From Microbacterium esteraromaticum (GTDB lineage Bacteria > Actinomycetota > Actinomycetes > Actinomycetales > Microbacteriaceae): a stretch of DNA of 64,000 nt. The notes beneath the pieces are model-generated. The model was not told the DNA's origin. It searched no databases and was given only the letters and a program-made list of their open reading frames with translations. The translations under genes were made by a program, and so were the position numbers. Where the stretch lies: positions 1,426,001 to 1,490,000 of the forward strand of contig NZ_CP043732.1 in NCBI RefSeq assembly GCF_014084045.1, written 5' to 3'. Within the stretch, counting starts at the first letter, position 1, and each line of letters starts with the position of its first letter. Positions 11,258 through 20,134 of the stretch are shown in pieces.

Positions 11258-11848
11258 TCAGCGCCTGCCGGACCATTCCTCGGCCAGCAGGCCGTAGTTC
11301 ATCCCGTCCATCCACTCGCCCGATCGATGCAGAGCCGTCCCGCGGCTGTACTCCTCGCGACGCATGCCGAGGCGCTCCATCAGCCGCCAGGACGGCTCGT
11401 TGGCGGCGAAGCATCCGGCGTGCACCCGCCGCAGTCCGAGCGAGCCGAAGCACAGGTCGATCACCGCGCCGACCGCTTCGGCGGCGAGACCGCGGCCGGC
11501 GAACGCGGGCGCGAGCACCCATCCCAGCTCGGCCTCCGTGCCGGCCGCCTGCTCGGCGACCTCGGCCTGAGCCCAGCCGTCACCCTGCTTGACCATCAGG
11601 TCGCCGATGATCGCGGGGCGACCGTCATCGGCATCCGGATGCACGATCACGAGCGTCATCGCGAGTCGCGCCGGGTCGGAGTACGTCTCGCCGAAGGCCT
11701 CGCGCGTGGCCGGAGCGCGTCCGAGCCACCTGTTCACCTCGGGTAGTCGGCGGAACGCCCAGACGGCGTCGAGGTCGTCGATCGTGCATGGACGGATCTC
11801 GAGCCGCTCGGTGCGCAGGGGCCAGGCGACATCGCTCAGGGAGGACAT
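11258..11848 (-). CDS. GNAT-family N-acetyltransferase (RimJ/RimL-like)
   Basis: A 196-residue acetyltransferase: N-terminal LRTERLEIRPCTIDDLDAVW as in RimJ/RimL proteins, a mid-protein beta strand ELGWVLAPAFAGRGLAAEAV carrying the acetyl-CoA pyrophosphate loop (Arg/Gln-x-x-Gly-x-Gly/Ala type, here AGRGLA), and the C-terminal NEPSWRLMERLGM helix. It would transfer acetyl from acetyl-CoA to an N-terminal amine or small amine; the target is unknown. I start it at ATG 11848 (MSSLSDVAWPL). A longer reading reaches 11926, but that overlaps the divergent gene and has no domain sequence. The two genes share a 37-bp promoter region. Confidence 0.8.
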   Translation of the reverse strand: MSSLSDVAWPLRTERLEIRPCTIDDLDAVWAFRRLPEVNRWLGRAPATREAFGETYSDPARLAMTLVIVHPDADDGRPAIIGDLMVKQGDGWAQAEVAEQAAGTEAELGWVLAPAFAGRGLAAEAVGAVIDLCFGSLGLRRVHAGCFAANEPSWRLMERLGMRREEYSRGTALHRSGEWMDGMNYGLLAEEWSGRR

Positions 11849-11885
11849 CCGGTCAGCGTAGCGCCCGGCAATAGACTCGCTGACC

Positions 11886-12977
11886 GTGGGGGAACAGGTT
11901 CTGCTCGGTGCATTGGCCATCGGCATCGGCGTGCTCGCCGGTGTCGCGCTTTTCGTGCCGTTCGTGTCGATCAGCTATCGGCGGCGGGGTCGGCTGAGCC
12001 TGCCGCGGCTGCTGATGTGGTTCGCGGCGCTCGTGTACTTCTGGGCCATCTGGACGTACACGCTGCTGCCGCTGCCTGAACCCGACTCGATCCGGTGCGT
12101 CGGAATGATCACCGACCCGATGGAGATGGTGCGCGATGTGCAGAAGGCCATCGCCGCACCGGGCAGCGCGCTGTCGAATCCCGCGTTGCTGCAGCTGGTG
12201 TTCAACGTGCTGCTGTTCGTGCCGCTCGGCTTCTTCGTGCGGGTGCTGTTCGGCCGTGGCATCCTCACCGCCCTGCTCGTCGGCTCAGGCCTGTCGCTCT
12301 TCGTCGAGACCACCCAGCTGACCGGTGTGTGGGGCGTCTACCCCTGCGCGTACCGCTTCTTCGACGTTGGCGACCTGGTCACCAACACGAGCGGAGCGCT
12401 GCTGGGCGCCGTGTTCGGGCTGGTGGTGCCGCGGGCGAGACGTGGCCTGTCGAGGGCGGCGGATGCCCTGCAGCCGCGCCCTGTGACGCGCGGGCGCCGC
12501 GCGCTGGCGATGCTGTGCGACGGACTCGGGTTCTTCTTCACGTCGACCACGATCGCGATCGCCGTGCAGTTGTTCATCGGGTACGTGCTGCACGACAGGG
12601 TGCTGATGATCGAGGGCGTCGTCTCGGGGCTGGCCGGCACGGGCGGAGCAGCCGCGGTGTGGCTGGTGGTCACGCTGGTCACCGGGCAGTCGGTCGGGGA
12701 CGCCGCGGTGCAGCTGCGCTACGCGGGATCGGGGATGCCGCCGTTCGCTGCGCGCCTGCTGCGCTGGCTGGGCGGCGTGGCCGGACTCTCGGCCGTCGGG
12801 CTGATCGGCAGCGGCGTCGAGGCGCTGTCGAACCTGGCGATGCTCGCGGCGTGCGTGCTGTTCCTCTTCACATCGAAGGGGCGGGGGCTGCCCGGTATCC
12901 TCTCCGGTCAGCAGCTCGTCGATGCCCGCGAGGAGGGGTCGGGTCAGGATGCCTCGGCGCGGCCCTCTCGCCAGTAG
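11886..12977 (+). CDS. VanZ-like / RDD-domain fusion membrane protein
   Basis: A 363-residue integral membrane protein. The N-terminal half (residues about 1-185) is VanZ-like: several helices with FNVLLFVPLGFFVR and the ETTQLTGVWG-YRFFDVGDLVTNTSGALLG signature. The C-terminal half (residues about 200-335) is an RDD-like three-helix domain. VanZ-like domains are linked to glycopeptide tolerance and to unknown envelope functions; the VanZ-RDD pairing is seen in actinobacteria, with no known reaction. It starts at GTG 11886, divergent from the acetyltransferase. Its last 34 bp overlap the end of the convergent siderophore-interacting protein gene. Confidence 0.8.
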   Translation: MGEQVLLGALAIGIGVLAGVALFVPFVSISYRRRGRLSLPRLLMWFAALVYFWAIWTYTLLPLPEPDSIRCVGMITDPMEMVRDVQKAIAAPGSALSNPALLQLVFNVLLFVPLGFFVRVLFGRGILTALLVGSGLSLFVETTQLTGVWGVYPCAYRFFDVGDLVTNTSGALLGAVFGLVVPRARRGLSRAADALQPRPVTRGRRALAMLCDGLGFFFTSTTIAIAVQLFIGYVLHDRVLMIEGVVSGLAGTGGAAAVWLVVTLVTGQSVGDAAVQLRYAGSGMPPFAARLLRWLGGVAGLSAVGLIGSGVEALSNLAMLAACVLFLFTSKGRGLPGILSGQQLVDAREEGSGQDASARPSRQ

Positions 12978-13858
12978 CCCATGAACGCGACCGAGCGCCG
13001 GTCGATGCCGAGGTCGCGAACCAGGTGGCGCCGCAGCGCCGTGATGGTGCCGGCCTCGCCGGCGAGCCATGCGTACTCACCGCCGTCGACGGCATCCGGA
13101 ACCTCCCAGAGGATCTCGTCGCCTTCCGGCTCGGCGAGTGCAGCCTCCGACACCGCGGCGTCCCTGTGGGCTGCGGCGCGGCGAAGGCCCCACTCGTGCA
13201 CGGCGGCGCTCAGGCGCACGCCGTGGGCGCCGCTGCCGCGGGCGAGCCACCGCACGTTGACGCCGGAGGGCGCGGAGATCGCGAGGGCGTCGGCCTCGGT
13301 CGGCACCTCGATGCAGACCTCGCCCACCGCGTCGGCCGGGAGAGATTCGACGATCGAGCAGATGGCCGGGGTCGCCGTCTCGTCGCCGGCGATGAGCACC
13401 GATGTGGCCGCGCCTGGTCGCCACTCGATGCCGCCGCCCTGCTCCTCGGAGCGGGAGTCGGGTCCGACGACGAACAGCGGATCGCCAACGCGGGCCGCCG
13501 TGGCCCAGGCGGATGCAGGGCCCTCGGTGCCGTGCAGCACGAAGTCGACGTCGATCTCGCGTGCCTGGGGCCGAGGCGAGCGGATCGTGTAGGTGCGGAT
13601 CGGGTTGCGCTGCTCGTCGGGCAGTGCGCGCCACCGGCGGTACCACTCGGTCATGCTCTGCGACTCGTCGAACTGTCCGACATCGGTGATCGATCCGTCG
13701 GCGAACGGGATGATCAGCTTGATGCGCTGATCCAGGCCGTCGGTGCCGAAGTGCTCGAGGTCGTCGCCCTGCAGAGTGATGCGCGTGAAGTGCGGCGAGA
13801 GCGCGATGATGCGTGCGACGGTCGTGCGGAATGTTCGATAAGGGTGGTGGCTCACCAC
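12944..13858 (-). CDS. siderophore-interacting FAD-binding protein (ferric-siderophore reductase)
   Basis: A 304-residue SIP-family reductase. The FAD-binding motif is RTYTIR (residues 88-93), preceded by a beta-barrel with the LTxITLQGDDL-type strand, and followed by an NAD(P)H-binding lobe (AGDETATPAI) and the C-terminal MGYWREGR signature of SIPs. It would release iron from imported ferric siderophores by reduction in the cytoplasm. It starts at GTG 13858 and is divergent from the iron ABC transporter genes across a shared IdeR/DtxR-type box, so both sides should be derepressed when iron is low. Confidence 0.9.
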   Translation of the reverse strand: MVSHHPYRTFRTTVARIIALSPHFTRITLQGDDLEHFGTDGLDQRIKLIIPFADGSITDVGQFDESQSMTEWYRRWRALPDEQRNPIRTYTIRSPRPQAREIDVDFVLHGTEGPASAWATAARVGDPLFVVGPDSRSEEQGGGIEWRPGAATSVLIAGDETATPAICSIVESLPADAVGEVCIEVPTEADALAISAPSGVNVRWLARGSGAHGVRLSAAVHEWGLRRAAAHRDAAVSEAALAEPEGDEILWEVPDAVDGGEYAWLAGEAGTITALRRHLVRDLGIDRRSVAFMGYWREGRAEAS

Positions 13859-13865
13859 TTCAGCA

Positions 13866-13884
13866 TAGGTTAGGCTCTCCTAAC
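13866..13884. promoter_or_regulatory. IdeR/DtxR iron box
   Basis: TAGGTTAGGCTCTCCTAAC closely matches the consensus TTAGGTTAGGCTAACCTAA. It lies between the divergent SIP gene and the iron ABC operon and ends one base before the ATPase start codon, so a repressor bound here would cover the probable -10 region (TAGGTT). Confidence 0.85.
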
Positions 13885-14769
13885 GTGAACAACCCGATCG
13901 AGGAATCCGCCCTCCCGGCGGCCTCGCCGGCACCTCGCGCCGACGAGCTGCACGGCGACGCGCTGGCGCTGAGCTACGGTCGCACCCGCGTCGTGCACGA
14001 GGTCTCGCTGCACCTGCGCCCCGGCGTCGTCACCGCGCTCATCGGCCCCAACGGCAGCGGCAAGTCGACGGCGCTGCGCGCCCTCGCCCGCCTGCACCGG
14101 GTCGACGAGGGCATCGTGCGCGTCAGCGGTGCTCGGGGCGAGCGCGATGCGGCATCCCTCTCGGCGAAGGAGTTCGCCCGCACCGTCGCGATGCTGTCTC
14201 AGTCGAGGCCGCACCCGTCCGGACTCGAGGTGCGCGACGTCGTCGCCTACGGCCGTCATCCGCACCGCGGCCGCTTCGCCGGCATGACGGATGCCGACCG
14301 CTCGGTGATCGCGCACGCCCTGGAGCTGACCGACCTCGACGGCATGGCGCACCGCCCCGTCGACGAGCTGTCCGGCGGCGAGCTGCAGCGCGTGTGGCTC
14401 GCCACCGCGCTCGCGCAGGACACGGGCATCCTGCTGCTCGACGAGCCGACCAACCATCTCGACCTGCGCTACCAGGTCGAGACGCTCGATCTGGTCTGCG
14501 ACCTCGCAGATCGCGGCACCGCCGTCGGCGTCGTGCTGCACGACCTCAGCCATGCCGCCTCGGTCGCCGACGAGGTCGTGCTGATGCACCGCGGCCGCGT
14601 GCATGCGGCCGGCAGCCCCGCCGCCGTGCTCACCTCCGAGCACCTCACCGAGGTGTACGGCCTGCCCATCGACGCCGACCTCGACACCCGCACCGGACGC
14701 GTGCAGGTCACCCCGCGAGGCCGCCACCACGACCGCGCTCGCCGCGCGCTCTCCGCGCTCTCGGCCTGA
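13885..14769 (+). CDS. iron-siderophore ABC transporter ATP-binding protein
   Basis: A 294-residue FecE/FepC-type ATPase: Walker A GPNGSGKS (residues 54-61), signature LSGGELQR, Walker B ILLLDEPTNHLD and the switch His in VLHDLSH. It powers the FecCD permease encoded two genes on. The only sensible start is GTG 13885, directly after the iron box; longer readings cross the box. The mRNA is therefore probably leaderless or nearly so, as is common in actinobacteria. It is first in a three-gene operon, with a 17-bp tandem repeat in the gap to the next gene. Confidence 0.92.
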   Translation: MNNPIEESALPAASPAPRADELHGDALALSYGRTRVVHEVSLHLRPGVVTALIGPNGSGKSTALRALARLHRVDEGIVRVSGARGERDAASLSAKEFARTVAMLSQSRPHPSGLEVRDVVAYGRHPHRGRFAGMTDADRSVIAHALELTDLDGMAHRPVDELSGGELQRVWLATALAQDTGILLLDEPTNHLDLRYQVETLDLVCDLADRGTAVGVVLHDLSHAASVADEVVLMHRGRVHAAGSPAAVLTSEHLTEVYGLPIDADLDTRTGRVQVTPRGRHHDRARRALSALSA

Positions 14770-14771
14770 CT

Positions 14772-14822
14772 CCGCTTCTGCCCCCGAACCGCTTCTGCCC
14801 CCGAACCGCTTCTGCCCCCGAA
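14772..14822. repeat. 17-bp direct repeat, three exact copies
   Basis: CCGCTTCTGCCCCCGAA occurs three times head to tail (14772-14788, 14789-14805, 14806-14822) in the short gap between the ATPase and binding-protein genes, followed by a truncated CCGCC. It places a pyrimidine-rich spacer inside the operon and may vary in copy number between strains. Confidence 0.9.
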
Positions 14823-14856
14823 CCGCCAATCACCCGAATCCACGGAGCCTCCTCTG

Positions 14857-15888
14857 ATGAACAAGCCCCTCGCCGCCCTCGCGACCCTCGGCGCGCTCAC
14901 CTTCGCCCTCACCGCCTGCGGCACCACGCAGTCAGCCGAGAATCCCGCCGATGAGAAGACCGCTGCGGCGACCGGCGTCGGCTGCGCCGACGACAGCACC
15001 GCCACGGCGACCGGCCCTGTCGAGCTGACCGACGCCTTCGGCCGCACCGTGAAGCTCGACAAGCCTGCCGCCAAGGTCGCCGTGCTCGAGTGGCAGCAGA
15101 TCGAGGACGTGCTCTCGCTGTGCCTCACCCCCGTCGCCGTCGCGGACGCGGAGGGCTACAGCACCTGGGACACCGCCGAGAAGCTGCCCGAGGGCGTGAA
15201 GGACGTCGGAACCCGCCAGGAGCCCAACCTCGATGCGCTGTTCGCCACCGAGCCCGACCTCGTGATCGTCGAGGCGTACACGCGCGACGACGCGATCATC
15301 GCTCAGCTCGAGAAGTACGGCGTTCCCGTGCTCGCCACCCTCGGCGCGAACGCCGAGGACCCGATCGCGCAGATGCTCGACACCTTCGACCTGATCGCCG
15401 AGGCCACCGGCCGCACCGAGCGCGCCGACGTCGTGAAGGGCGAGTTCGAGCAGAAGCTCGACGACGCAAAGGCCGAGGTCGCCGACGCGTCGCTCGAAGG
15501 CGCGCCGTTCGTGTTCTTCGACGGCTGGGTCGACGGCGGCAACGTGTCGCTGCGTCCGTTCGGTCAGGGCTCGCTGATCGGCGAGATCGGCGAGGAGCTG
15601 GGCCTGACGAACGCCTGGACCGGCGAAGTCGACCCGGCGTACGGACTCGGTCAGACCGACATCGAGGGCATGACCACGATCGGCGACGCGATGCTGCTGC
15701 ACAGCGGCACCGCCGACCCCGACTCGGAGAGCTTCGTCGACGCAGCCCAGAAGAACCCCGCCTGGGCATCCATCCCCGCGGTGAAGAACGACGACGTGCA
15801 CGCGTTCCCCGCCGGCATCTGGACCTTCGGCGGCCCGCGCTCCGCCGAGCAGATCATCGACGCCTACGTCGACGTCATCACCAAGTGA
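14857..15888 (+). CDS. iron-siderophore ABC transporter substrate-binding lipoprotein
   Basis: A 343-residue class III (FhuD/FecB-like) binding protein. The signal peptide ends in the lipobox LTAC (Cys21); then a linker and two lobes, with the first strand VELTDAFGRTVKLDKPAAKVAVLEW typical of periplasmic-binding-protein domain 2 (Pfam Peripla_BP_2). It captures a ferric siderophore outside the membrane and delivers it to the permease. It starts at ATG 14857 and its stop overlaps the permease GTG (GTGA). The ATPase gene lies upstream, and the whole unit sits under the iron box. The exact siderophore cannot be read from the sequence. Confidence 0.9.
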   Translation: MNKPLAALATLGALTFALTACGTTQSAENPADEKTAAATGVGCADDSTATATGPVELTDAFGRTVKLDKPAAKVAVLEWQQIEDVLSLCLTPVAVADAEGYSTWDTAEKLPEGVKDVGTRQEPNLDALFATEPDLVIVEAYTRDDAIIAQLEKYGVPVLATLGANAEDPIAQMLDTFDLIAEATGRTERADVVKGEFEQKLDDAKAEVADASLEGAPFVFFDGWVDGGNVSLRPFGQGSLIGEIGEELGLTNAWTGEVDPAYGLGQTDIEGMTTIGDAMLLHSGTADPDSESFVDAAQKNPAWASIPAVKNDDVHAFPAGIWTFGGPRSAEQIIDAYVDVITK

Positions 15889-18005
15889 CCGTGAGCGGGC
15901 CGGGGGCCGGTTACGAGATGGAGGCCGGCACGCCAGATGCCGGACCGGATGCCCGGACCCGTCCGGCATCCGGAGCGTCGGCCGACGGATCGTCACCCGA
16001 GCAACCGCGCCCGCGCGGGCGCCTCACCGCCGCGGGGGCGCTGCTCGCCCTCGTGGCGGTGCTCGCGGCATCCGCCCTGTGGCACCTGACCCAGGGCACG
16101 AGCGGGCAGGTGCTCGCCGACCCTGAGATCCTGTACGGCTCACGCCTGCCGAGACTCGCCGCGGGCGTGGCCGTCGGCCTCGCGCTCGGGGTCGCGGGCT
16201 TGCTCATGCAGTCGCTCTCGCGCAATCCGCTCGCCTCGCCCGACACGCTCGGCGTCACCGGAGGCGCCTATTTCGCCGTCACGGCGGTCACCGCCTTCGG
16301 TCTCAGCATCCCGTTCTGGGCGTCGGGTCTGGTCGCCTTCGCGGGCGGCCTGGGGGCCGCAGCCCTCGTGCTCGGCCTCGCCGGCGGCGCGGCCTCGTCG
16401 ACCACCAGGCTGGTGCTCGCGGGCTCCGCGCTCGCCCTCGCTCTTCAGGCGGGAACCTCGGCGCTGCTCGTGCTGTTCGACGAGGAGACCAAGGGCCTCT
16501 TCGCCTGGGGCAGCGGCAGCCTGTCGCAGCTGGGCCTGGAGTCGTTCCTGCGCGCGGCGCCCGTGGTCGTCGTCGGAATCGCACTGGCGCTTGCGCTCAC
16601 TCGGCGGCTGGACGTGCTCGCCCTGGGCGACGACACCGCGTCGTCGCTGGGCGTCCCGATCCGCTCGACGCGCGTCATCGGCATCCTGCTGTCCGTGGTG
16701 CTCACCGCCGCCGCGGTCACCCTCGCCGGGCCCATCGGCTTCGTCGGCCTGTGCGCTCCCGTGCTCGCACGGCTGCTGTCGCGGCTCGTGCCCGCGCTCG
16801 GTCGTCACCTGCTGCTCATCCCCACGGCCGCCCTCATCGGCGCGATCGTCGTCGTCCTCGCGGATGCCGTGCTGCGCGCGCTCATCGGAGCCGAGGGCGC
16901 CATCGCGGTCCCCACCGGCGTCGCGACCACGCTGCTCGGAGCCGTCGTGCTGGTGACGATGGCGCGGCGCCTGCGCGACGCGGGCCCCACCCGCCGCCCG
17001 CCGAGCATCCGCTTCGGCGTGCGAAGCACCCGCCGCTTCGCGATCGTGCTGGTCGTCGGCGTCGCCGCGCTCGCCGCCGTGGTCGTGATCGGGATGCTCG
17101 TCGGCGCGACGCCCCTGCTCACCGGAGACATCGCGCTGTGGCTGCAGAACCAGGCTCCGCCGTTGGTCGCCTTCGCGCTCGACGAGCGCGCGCCGCGGGT
17201 GATCGCCGCGGTCGTCGCCGGCGGCGCCCTCGCCCTCGCGGGAACGGTGACGCAGGCCGTCAGTCGCAACCCGCTCGCCGAGCCGGGACTGCTCGGCATC
17301 ACGGGAGGCGCAGGACTCGGCGCCGTGCTGATCGTCACGAGCGCCGCCGCATCGACGTTCGGGATGCTCGTGGCAGCCGTCCTCGGTGCTCTGCTGGCCT
17401 TCGGGCTCGTGTACTCGCTCGCGTGGCGTGGCGGCCTGAGCGCCGACCGGCTCGTGCTCATCGGCATCGGCGTCTGGTACGGCAGCACGGCGCTGACGAC
17501 GTTCGTGCTGCTGCGCTCGAACCCGTGGGACACCCCGAAGATCTACACCTGGCTGTCGGGCACGACGTACGGGCGCATCTGGGAGCAGGTCGTGCCGCTG
17601 GCGATCGTGCTGCTGATCGCGCTGCCGTTCGTGATCGCGCAGCGTCGCGATCTCGACATCCTCGCCATGGACGAGGACACTCCCCGCTTGGTGGGCATCC
17701 GGCTGGAGCGCACGCGCCTGGCGCTTCTGGTGGCGGCGGCCCTGCTGGCGGCCTTCAGCGTGGCGGCGGTCGGCGTGGTGGGGTTCGTCGGCCTCGTCGC
17801 ACCGCATGCGGCGCGCGCGCTGGTGGGAGCACGCCACTCGCGGGTGATCCCCGTCGCGGTCGTGCTCGGTGCCGTGCTGGTCGGGGTGGCGGATGCCATC
17901 GGCCGCACCGTCCTCGCCCCCGCACAGCTTCCGGCCGGCCTCGTCGTCGCGATGCTCGGGGCCCCGTACTTCGTCTGGCTGCTCTGGCGCTCCCGCGACG
18001 CCTGA
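15885..18005 (+). CDS. iron-siderophore ABC permease, two FecCD domains fused
   Basis: About 706 residues holding two complete FecCD permease domains in one chain. The first has LPRLAAGVAVGLALGVAGLLMQ and LASPDTLGVTGG; the second has APRVIAAVVAGGALALAGTVTQ and LAEPGLLGITGG. Each ends in a GFVGL-type segment. Usually these are two proteins; a fused pair as in FhuB makes a single-chain channel. The start is chosen at GTG 15885, which overlaps the binding-protein stop; GTG 15891 and ATG 15918 are alternatives. Residues 1-45 are a Pro/Gly/Asp-rich non-membrane tail of low complexity. A nested palindrome follows the stop. Confidence 0.9.
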   Translation: MTVSGPGAGYEMEAGTPDAGPDARTRPASGASADGSSPEQPRPRGRLTAAGALLALVAVLAASALWHLTQGTSGQVLADPEILYGSRLPRLAAGVAVGLALGVAGLLMQSLSRNPLASPDTLGVTGGAYFAVTAVTAFGLSIPFWASGLVAFAGGLGAAALVLGLAGGAASSTTRLVLAGSALALALQAGTSALLVLFDEETKGLFAWGSGSLSQLGLESFLRAAPVVVVGIALALALTRRLDVLALGDDTASSLGVPIRSTRVIGILLSVVLTAAAVTLAGPIGFVGLCAPVLARLLSRLVPALGRHLLLIPTAALIGAIVVVLADAVLRALIGAEGAIAVPTGVATTLLGAVVLVTMARRLRDAGPTRRPPSIRFGVRSTRRFAIVLVVGVAALAAVVVIGMLVGATPLLTGDIALWLQNQAPPLVAFALDERAPRVIAAVVAGGALALAGTVTQAVSRNPLAEPGLLGITGGAGLGAVLIVTSAAASTFGMLVAAVLGALLAFGLVYSLAWRGGLSADRLVLIGIGVWYGSTALTTFVLLRSNPWDTPKIYTWLSGTTYGRIWEQVVPLAIVLLIALPFVIAQRRDLDILAMDEDTPRLVGIRLERTRLALLVAAALLAAFSVAAVGVVGFVGLVAPHAARALVGARHSRVIPVAVVLGAVLVGVADAIGRTVLAPAQLPAGLVVAMLGAPYFVWLLWRSRDA

Positions 18006-18018
18006 CGCCCTTCCCTTC

Positions 18019-18100
18019 GCCGACACCCCCAGTTGCCGCCGACACCCCCAGGTGCGGCCGTCCGCAGATAGGGGTGTCGGCATGAAGTGGGGGTCTCGGC
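18019..18100. repeat. long nested palindrome (double-arm element, copy 2)
   Basis: The word GCCGACACCCCCAG appears twice in direct orientation (from 18019 and from 18038) and is answered by two inverted copies, TAGGGGTGTCGGC (18069-18081) and AGTGGGGGTCTCGGC (18086-18100), around a short central region. It lies between the fused permease and the alarmone synthetase, both on the plus strand, so it can terminate the first. Confidence 0.8.
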
Positions 18101-18151
18101 AGGGGGCGGATGCCCAGCCGATTCCGAACGGGCGGGGCTAGGGTCGGGGGC

Positions 18152-18820
18152 ATGACGACTCTTCCCGTCGACGACGCCGCGATCGCCGAGGCGAAGCAGC
18201 TGCGCGACGCGTTCCAGCGCTTCCTGCGCGAGTACGAGTTCGGCATGCGCGAGGTCGAGACGAAGATCTCGATCCTGCGCGACGAGTTCACGCACATGCA
18301 CGCGTACAACCCGATCGAGCACGTGAAGAGCCGGCTCAAGTCGCCGGACAGCATCGTCGAGAAGGTCGCGCGCAAGGGCATCGACGCCGACTTCGAGGTG
18401 ATCCGCCGTGAGATCACCGACATCGCCGGGGTGCGCGTGACGTGCAGCTTCGTCAGCGACGTGTACCGTCTCTTCGACCTGCTCACCCAGCAGGACGACG
18501 TGACCGTGCGCGCCGTGAAGGACTACATCGCTCAGCCGAAGGAGAACGGCTACCGCAGCCTGCACGCGATCGTCGAGGTGCCGGTGTTCCTGTCGACGGG
18601 ACCGGTGCTGATCCCCGTCGAGGTGCAGTTCCGCACCATCGCGATGGACTTCTGGGCCAGCCTCGAGCACAAGATCCACTACAAGTTCGCCGGCCGTGTA
18701 CCAGGGCACCTCGTGCAGAGTCTCACCGACGCCGCCGAGGCAGCCGGTGAGCTCGACGTGCGCATGGAGCGCCTGCATCGCGAGGCGCACGAGAGCAATC
18801 AGAGGGTCATCGAGGCCTGA
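18152..18820 (+). CDS. small alarmone synthetase (GTP pyrophosphokinase, RelA/SpoT domain)
   Basis: A 222-residue single-domain (p)ppGpp synthetase. It contains the synthetase core: ITDIAGVRVTCSFVSDVYRL, then KDYIAQPKENGYRSLHAIV (the GxRSLH nucleotide-binding segment), and VEVQFRTIAMDFWASLEHKIHYK. It has no hydrolase (HD), TGS or ACT domain, which makes it a RelQ/YjbM-type enzyme that makes ppGpp/pppGpp or pGpp from GTP or GDP plus ATP, usually as a tetramer. It starts at ATG 18152. It stands alone between a palindromic element and a convergent gene. A long (p)ppGpp synthase/hydrolase should exist elsewhere. Confidence 0.9.
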   Translation: MTTLPVDDAAIAEAKQLRDAFQRFLREYEFGMREVETKISILRDEFTHMHAYNPIEHVKSRLKSPDSIVEKVARKGIDADFEVIRREITDIAGVRVTCSFVSDVYRLFDLLTQQDDVTVRAVKDYIAQPKENGYRSLHAIVEVPVFLSTGPVLIPVEVQFRTIAMDFWASLEHKIHYKFAGRVPGHLVQSLTDAAEAAGELDVRMERLHREAHESNQRVIEA

Positions 18821-18841
18821 TCAGCCCGCGCGGCGGCCCGA

Positions 18842-20056
18842 TCAGTCGAGGAACTCCCTGGCAGCGGTCGCCAGCGCGGTGACGCCGACCTCGATCGTCG
18901 GGTGGATCGCCGGGGCGAAGAACGGCGAGTGGTTCGTCGGGATGTCCTTGTCGACGGTGTCGTTCGCCACGGCATCCGCGAAGACCTTGGGATCGACCCC
19001 GCCCCAGAACCAGAACACCAGAGGCACGCCCGCATCGCGGGCGAACCACGACACGTCCTCGCTGCCCGTGAACAGGCCGGGGTCGATCACCGACTGCTCG
19101 CCGAAGACGCCCTGGAACGCCGAGACCACGCGGGCGCTCGCGTCGGCGTCGTTGATCGTGGCCGGCAGCGTGTGCAGGGTCGAGATCTCGGGCTCCCGCT
19201 CTGCTCCGGATGCCATGGCCTCGGCCCGGACGACGCGCTCGACCTTCTCGAGCACCTTCTCGCGCAGCTGCTCGTCGGGGTAGCGCAGGCTGAGCTGCAG
19301 CGTGGCGTCGGCGGGGATGATGTTGTTCTTGGTGCCGGCGTGGATCGCGCCGACGGTCACGACCGCGAGATCGTGCGGGTCGACCTCTCGCGAGACGACG
19401 GTCTGCAGCCGCATGATCGTCGACGCGGCCATGACGATCGGGTCGATCGTCGAGTGGGGGCGCGAGCCGTGCCCGCCGCGGCCGTACAGCACGACCTGGA
19501 TGCCGTCGGACGCCGACATCTGCGGGCCGGGGCGCACGCCGATCGTGCCGGCCGGCAGGGGCGTCACGTGCTGGCCGAGCACCACATCGGGGCGCGGGAA
19601 GCGATCGAGCGCGCCGTCATCGAGCATCGCCCTGGCACCGGCGCCGTACTCCTCGGCGGGCTGGATCACCACGACCACCGTGCCCGACCACTGATCGCGC
19701 TCGGCGACCAGGCGCTCGACGGCGCCGATCATGGCGGTCACGTGCATGTCGTGACCGCAGGCGTGCATCACGCCGACCGTGTTGCCGTCGGGATCGACCC
19801 CCGTCGCCGTCGACGCGTAGGCGAGGCCGGTCTCCTCGACGACGGGCAGCGCGTCCATGTCGGCCCGCAGCCAGACCACGGGGCCGTCGCCGTTCGTCAG
19901 CACCCCGACCACGCCGGTGATGCCGACGCCGTCGGTCACCTCGAGACCCAGATCGCGCAGGTGCGCCGCGGCGATGCCCGCCGTGCGCGTCTCCTGGAAC
20001 GACAGCTCGGGATGCTTGTGCAGATCGATGTAGAGGGCTTCGAGGTCGACGGTCAT
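18842..20056 (-). CDS. M20-family amidohydrolase (aminoacylase/hippurate-hydrolase type)
   Basis: A 404-residue metallopeptidase-fold hydrolase of the M20D group (IAA-amino acid hydrolase, hippuricase, N-acetyl-diaminopimelate deacetylase types). Seen: HKHPELSFQE near the N-terminus, metal motif HACGHDMH, PAEEYGAGA with the catalytic and bridging Glu, the dimerisation-domain GRGGHGSRPH, and FTGSEDVSWF. It probably removes an acyl group from an N-acyl amino acid; the substrate is unknown. I use ATG 20056 (MTVDLEALYID); a 13-residue longer reading lacks a good ribosome binding site. It is convergent with the alarmone synthetase gene, the two stops being 21 bp apart. Confidence 0.85.
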   Translation of the reverse strand: MTVDLEALYIDLHKHPELSFQETRTAGIAAAHLRDLGLEVTDGVGITGVVGVLTNGDGPVVWLRADMDALPVVEETGLAYASTATGVDPDGNTVGVMHACGHDMHVTAMIGAVERLVAERDQWSGTVVVVIQPAEEYGAGARAMLDDGALDRFPRPDVVLGQHVTPLPAGTIGVRPGPQMSASDGIQVVLYGRGGHGSRPHSTIDPIVMAASTIMRLQTVVSREVDPHDLAVVTVGAIHAGTKNNIIPADATLQLSLRYPDEQLREKVLEKVERVVRAEAMASGAEREPEISTLHTLPATINDADASARVVSAFQGVFGEQSVIDPGLFTGSEDVSWFARDAGVPLVFWFWGGVDPKVFADAVANDTVDKDIPTNHSPFFAPAIHPTIEVGVTALATAAREFLD

Positions 20057-20134
20057 GGCACCGACTCTAGCCAGTGGCATCCGGCATACCGGCATTCACC
20101 GCCCGCCCCGTTGACGCCCGAGCTGCCCCCGGAT

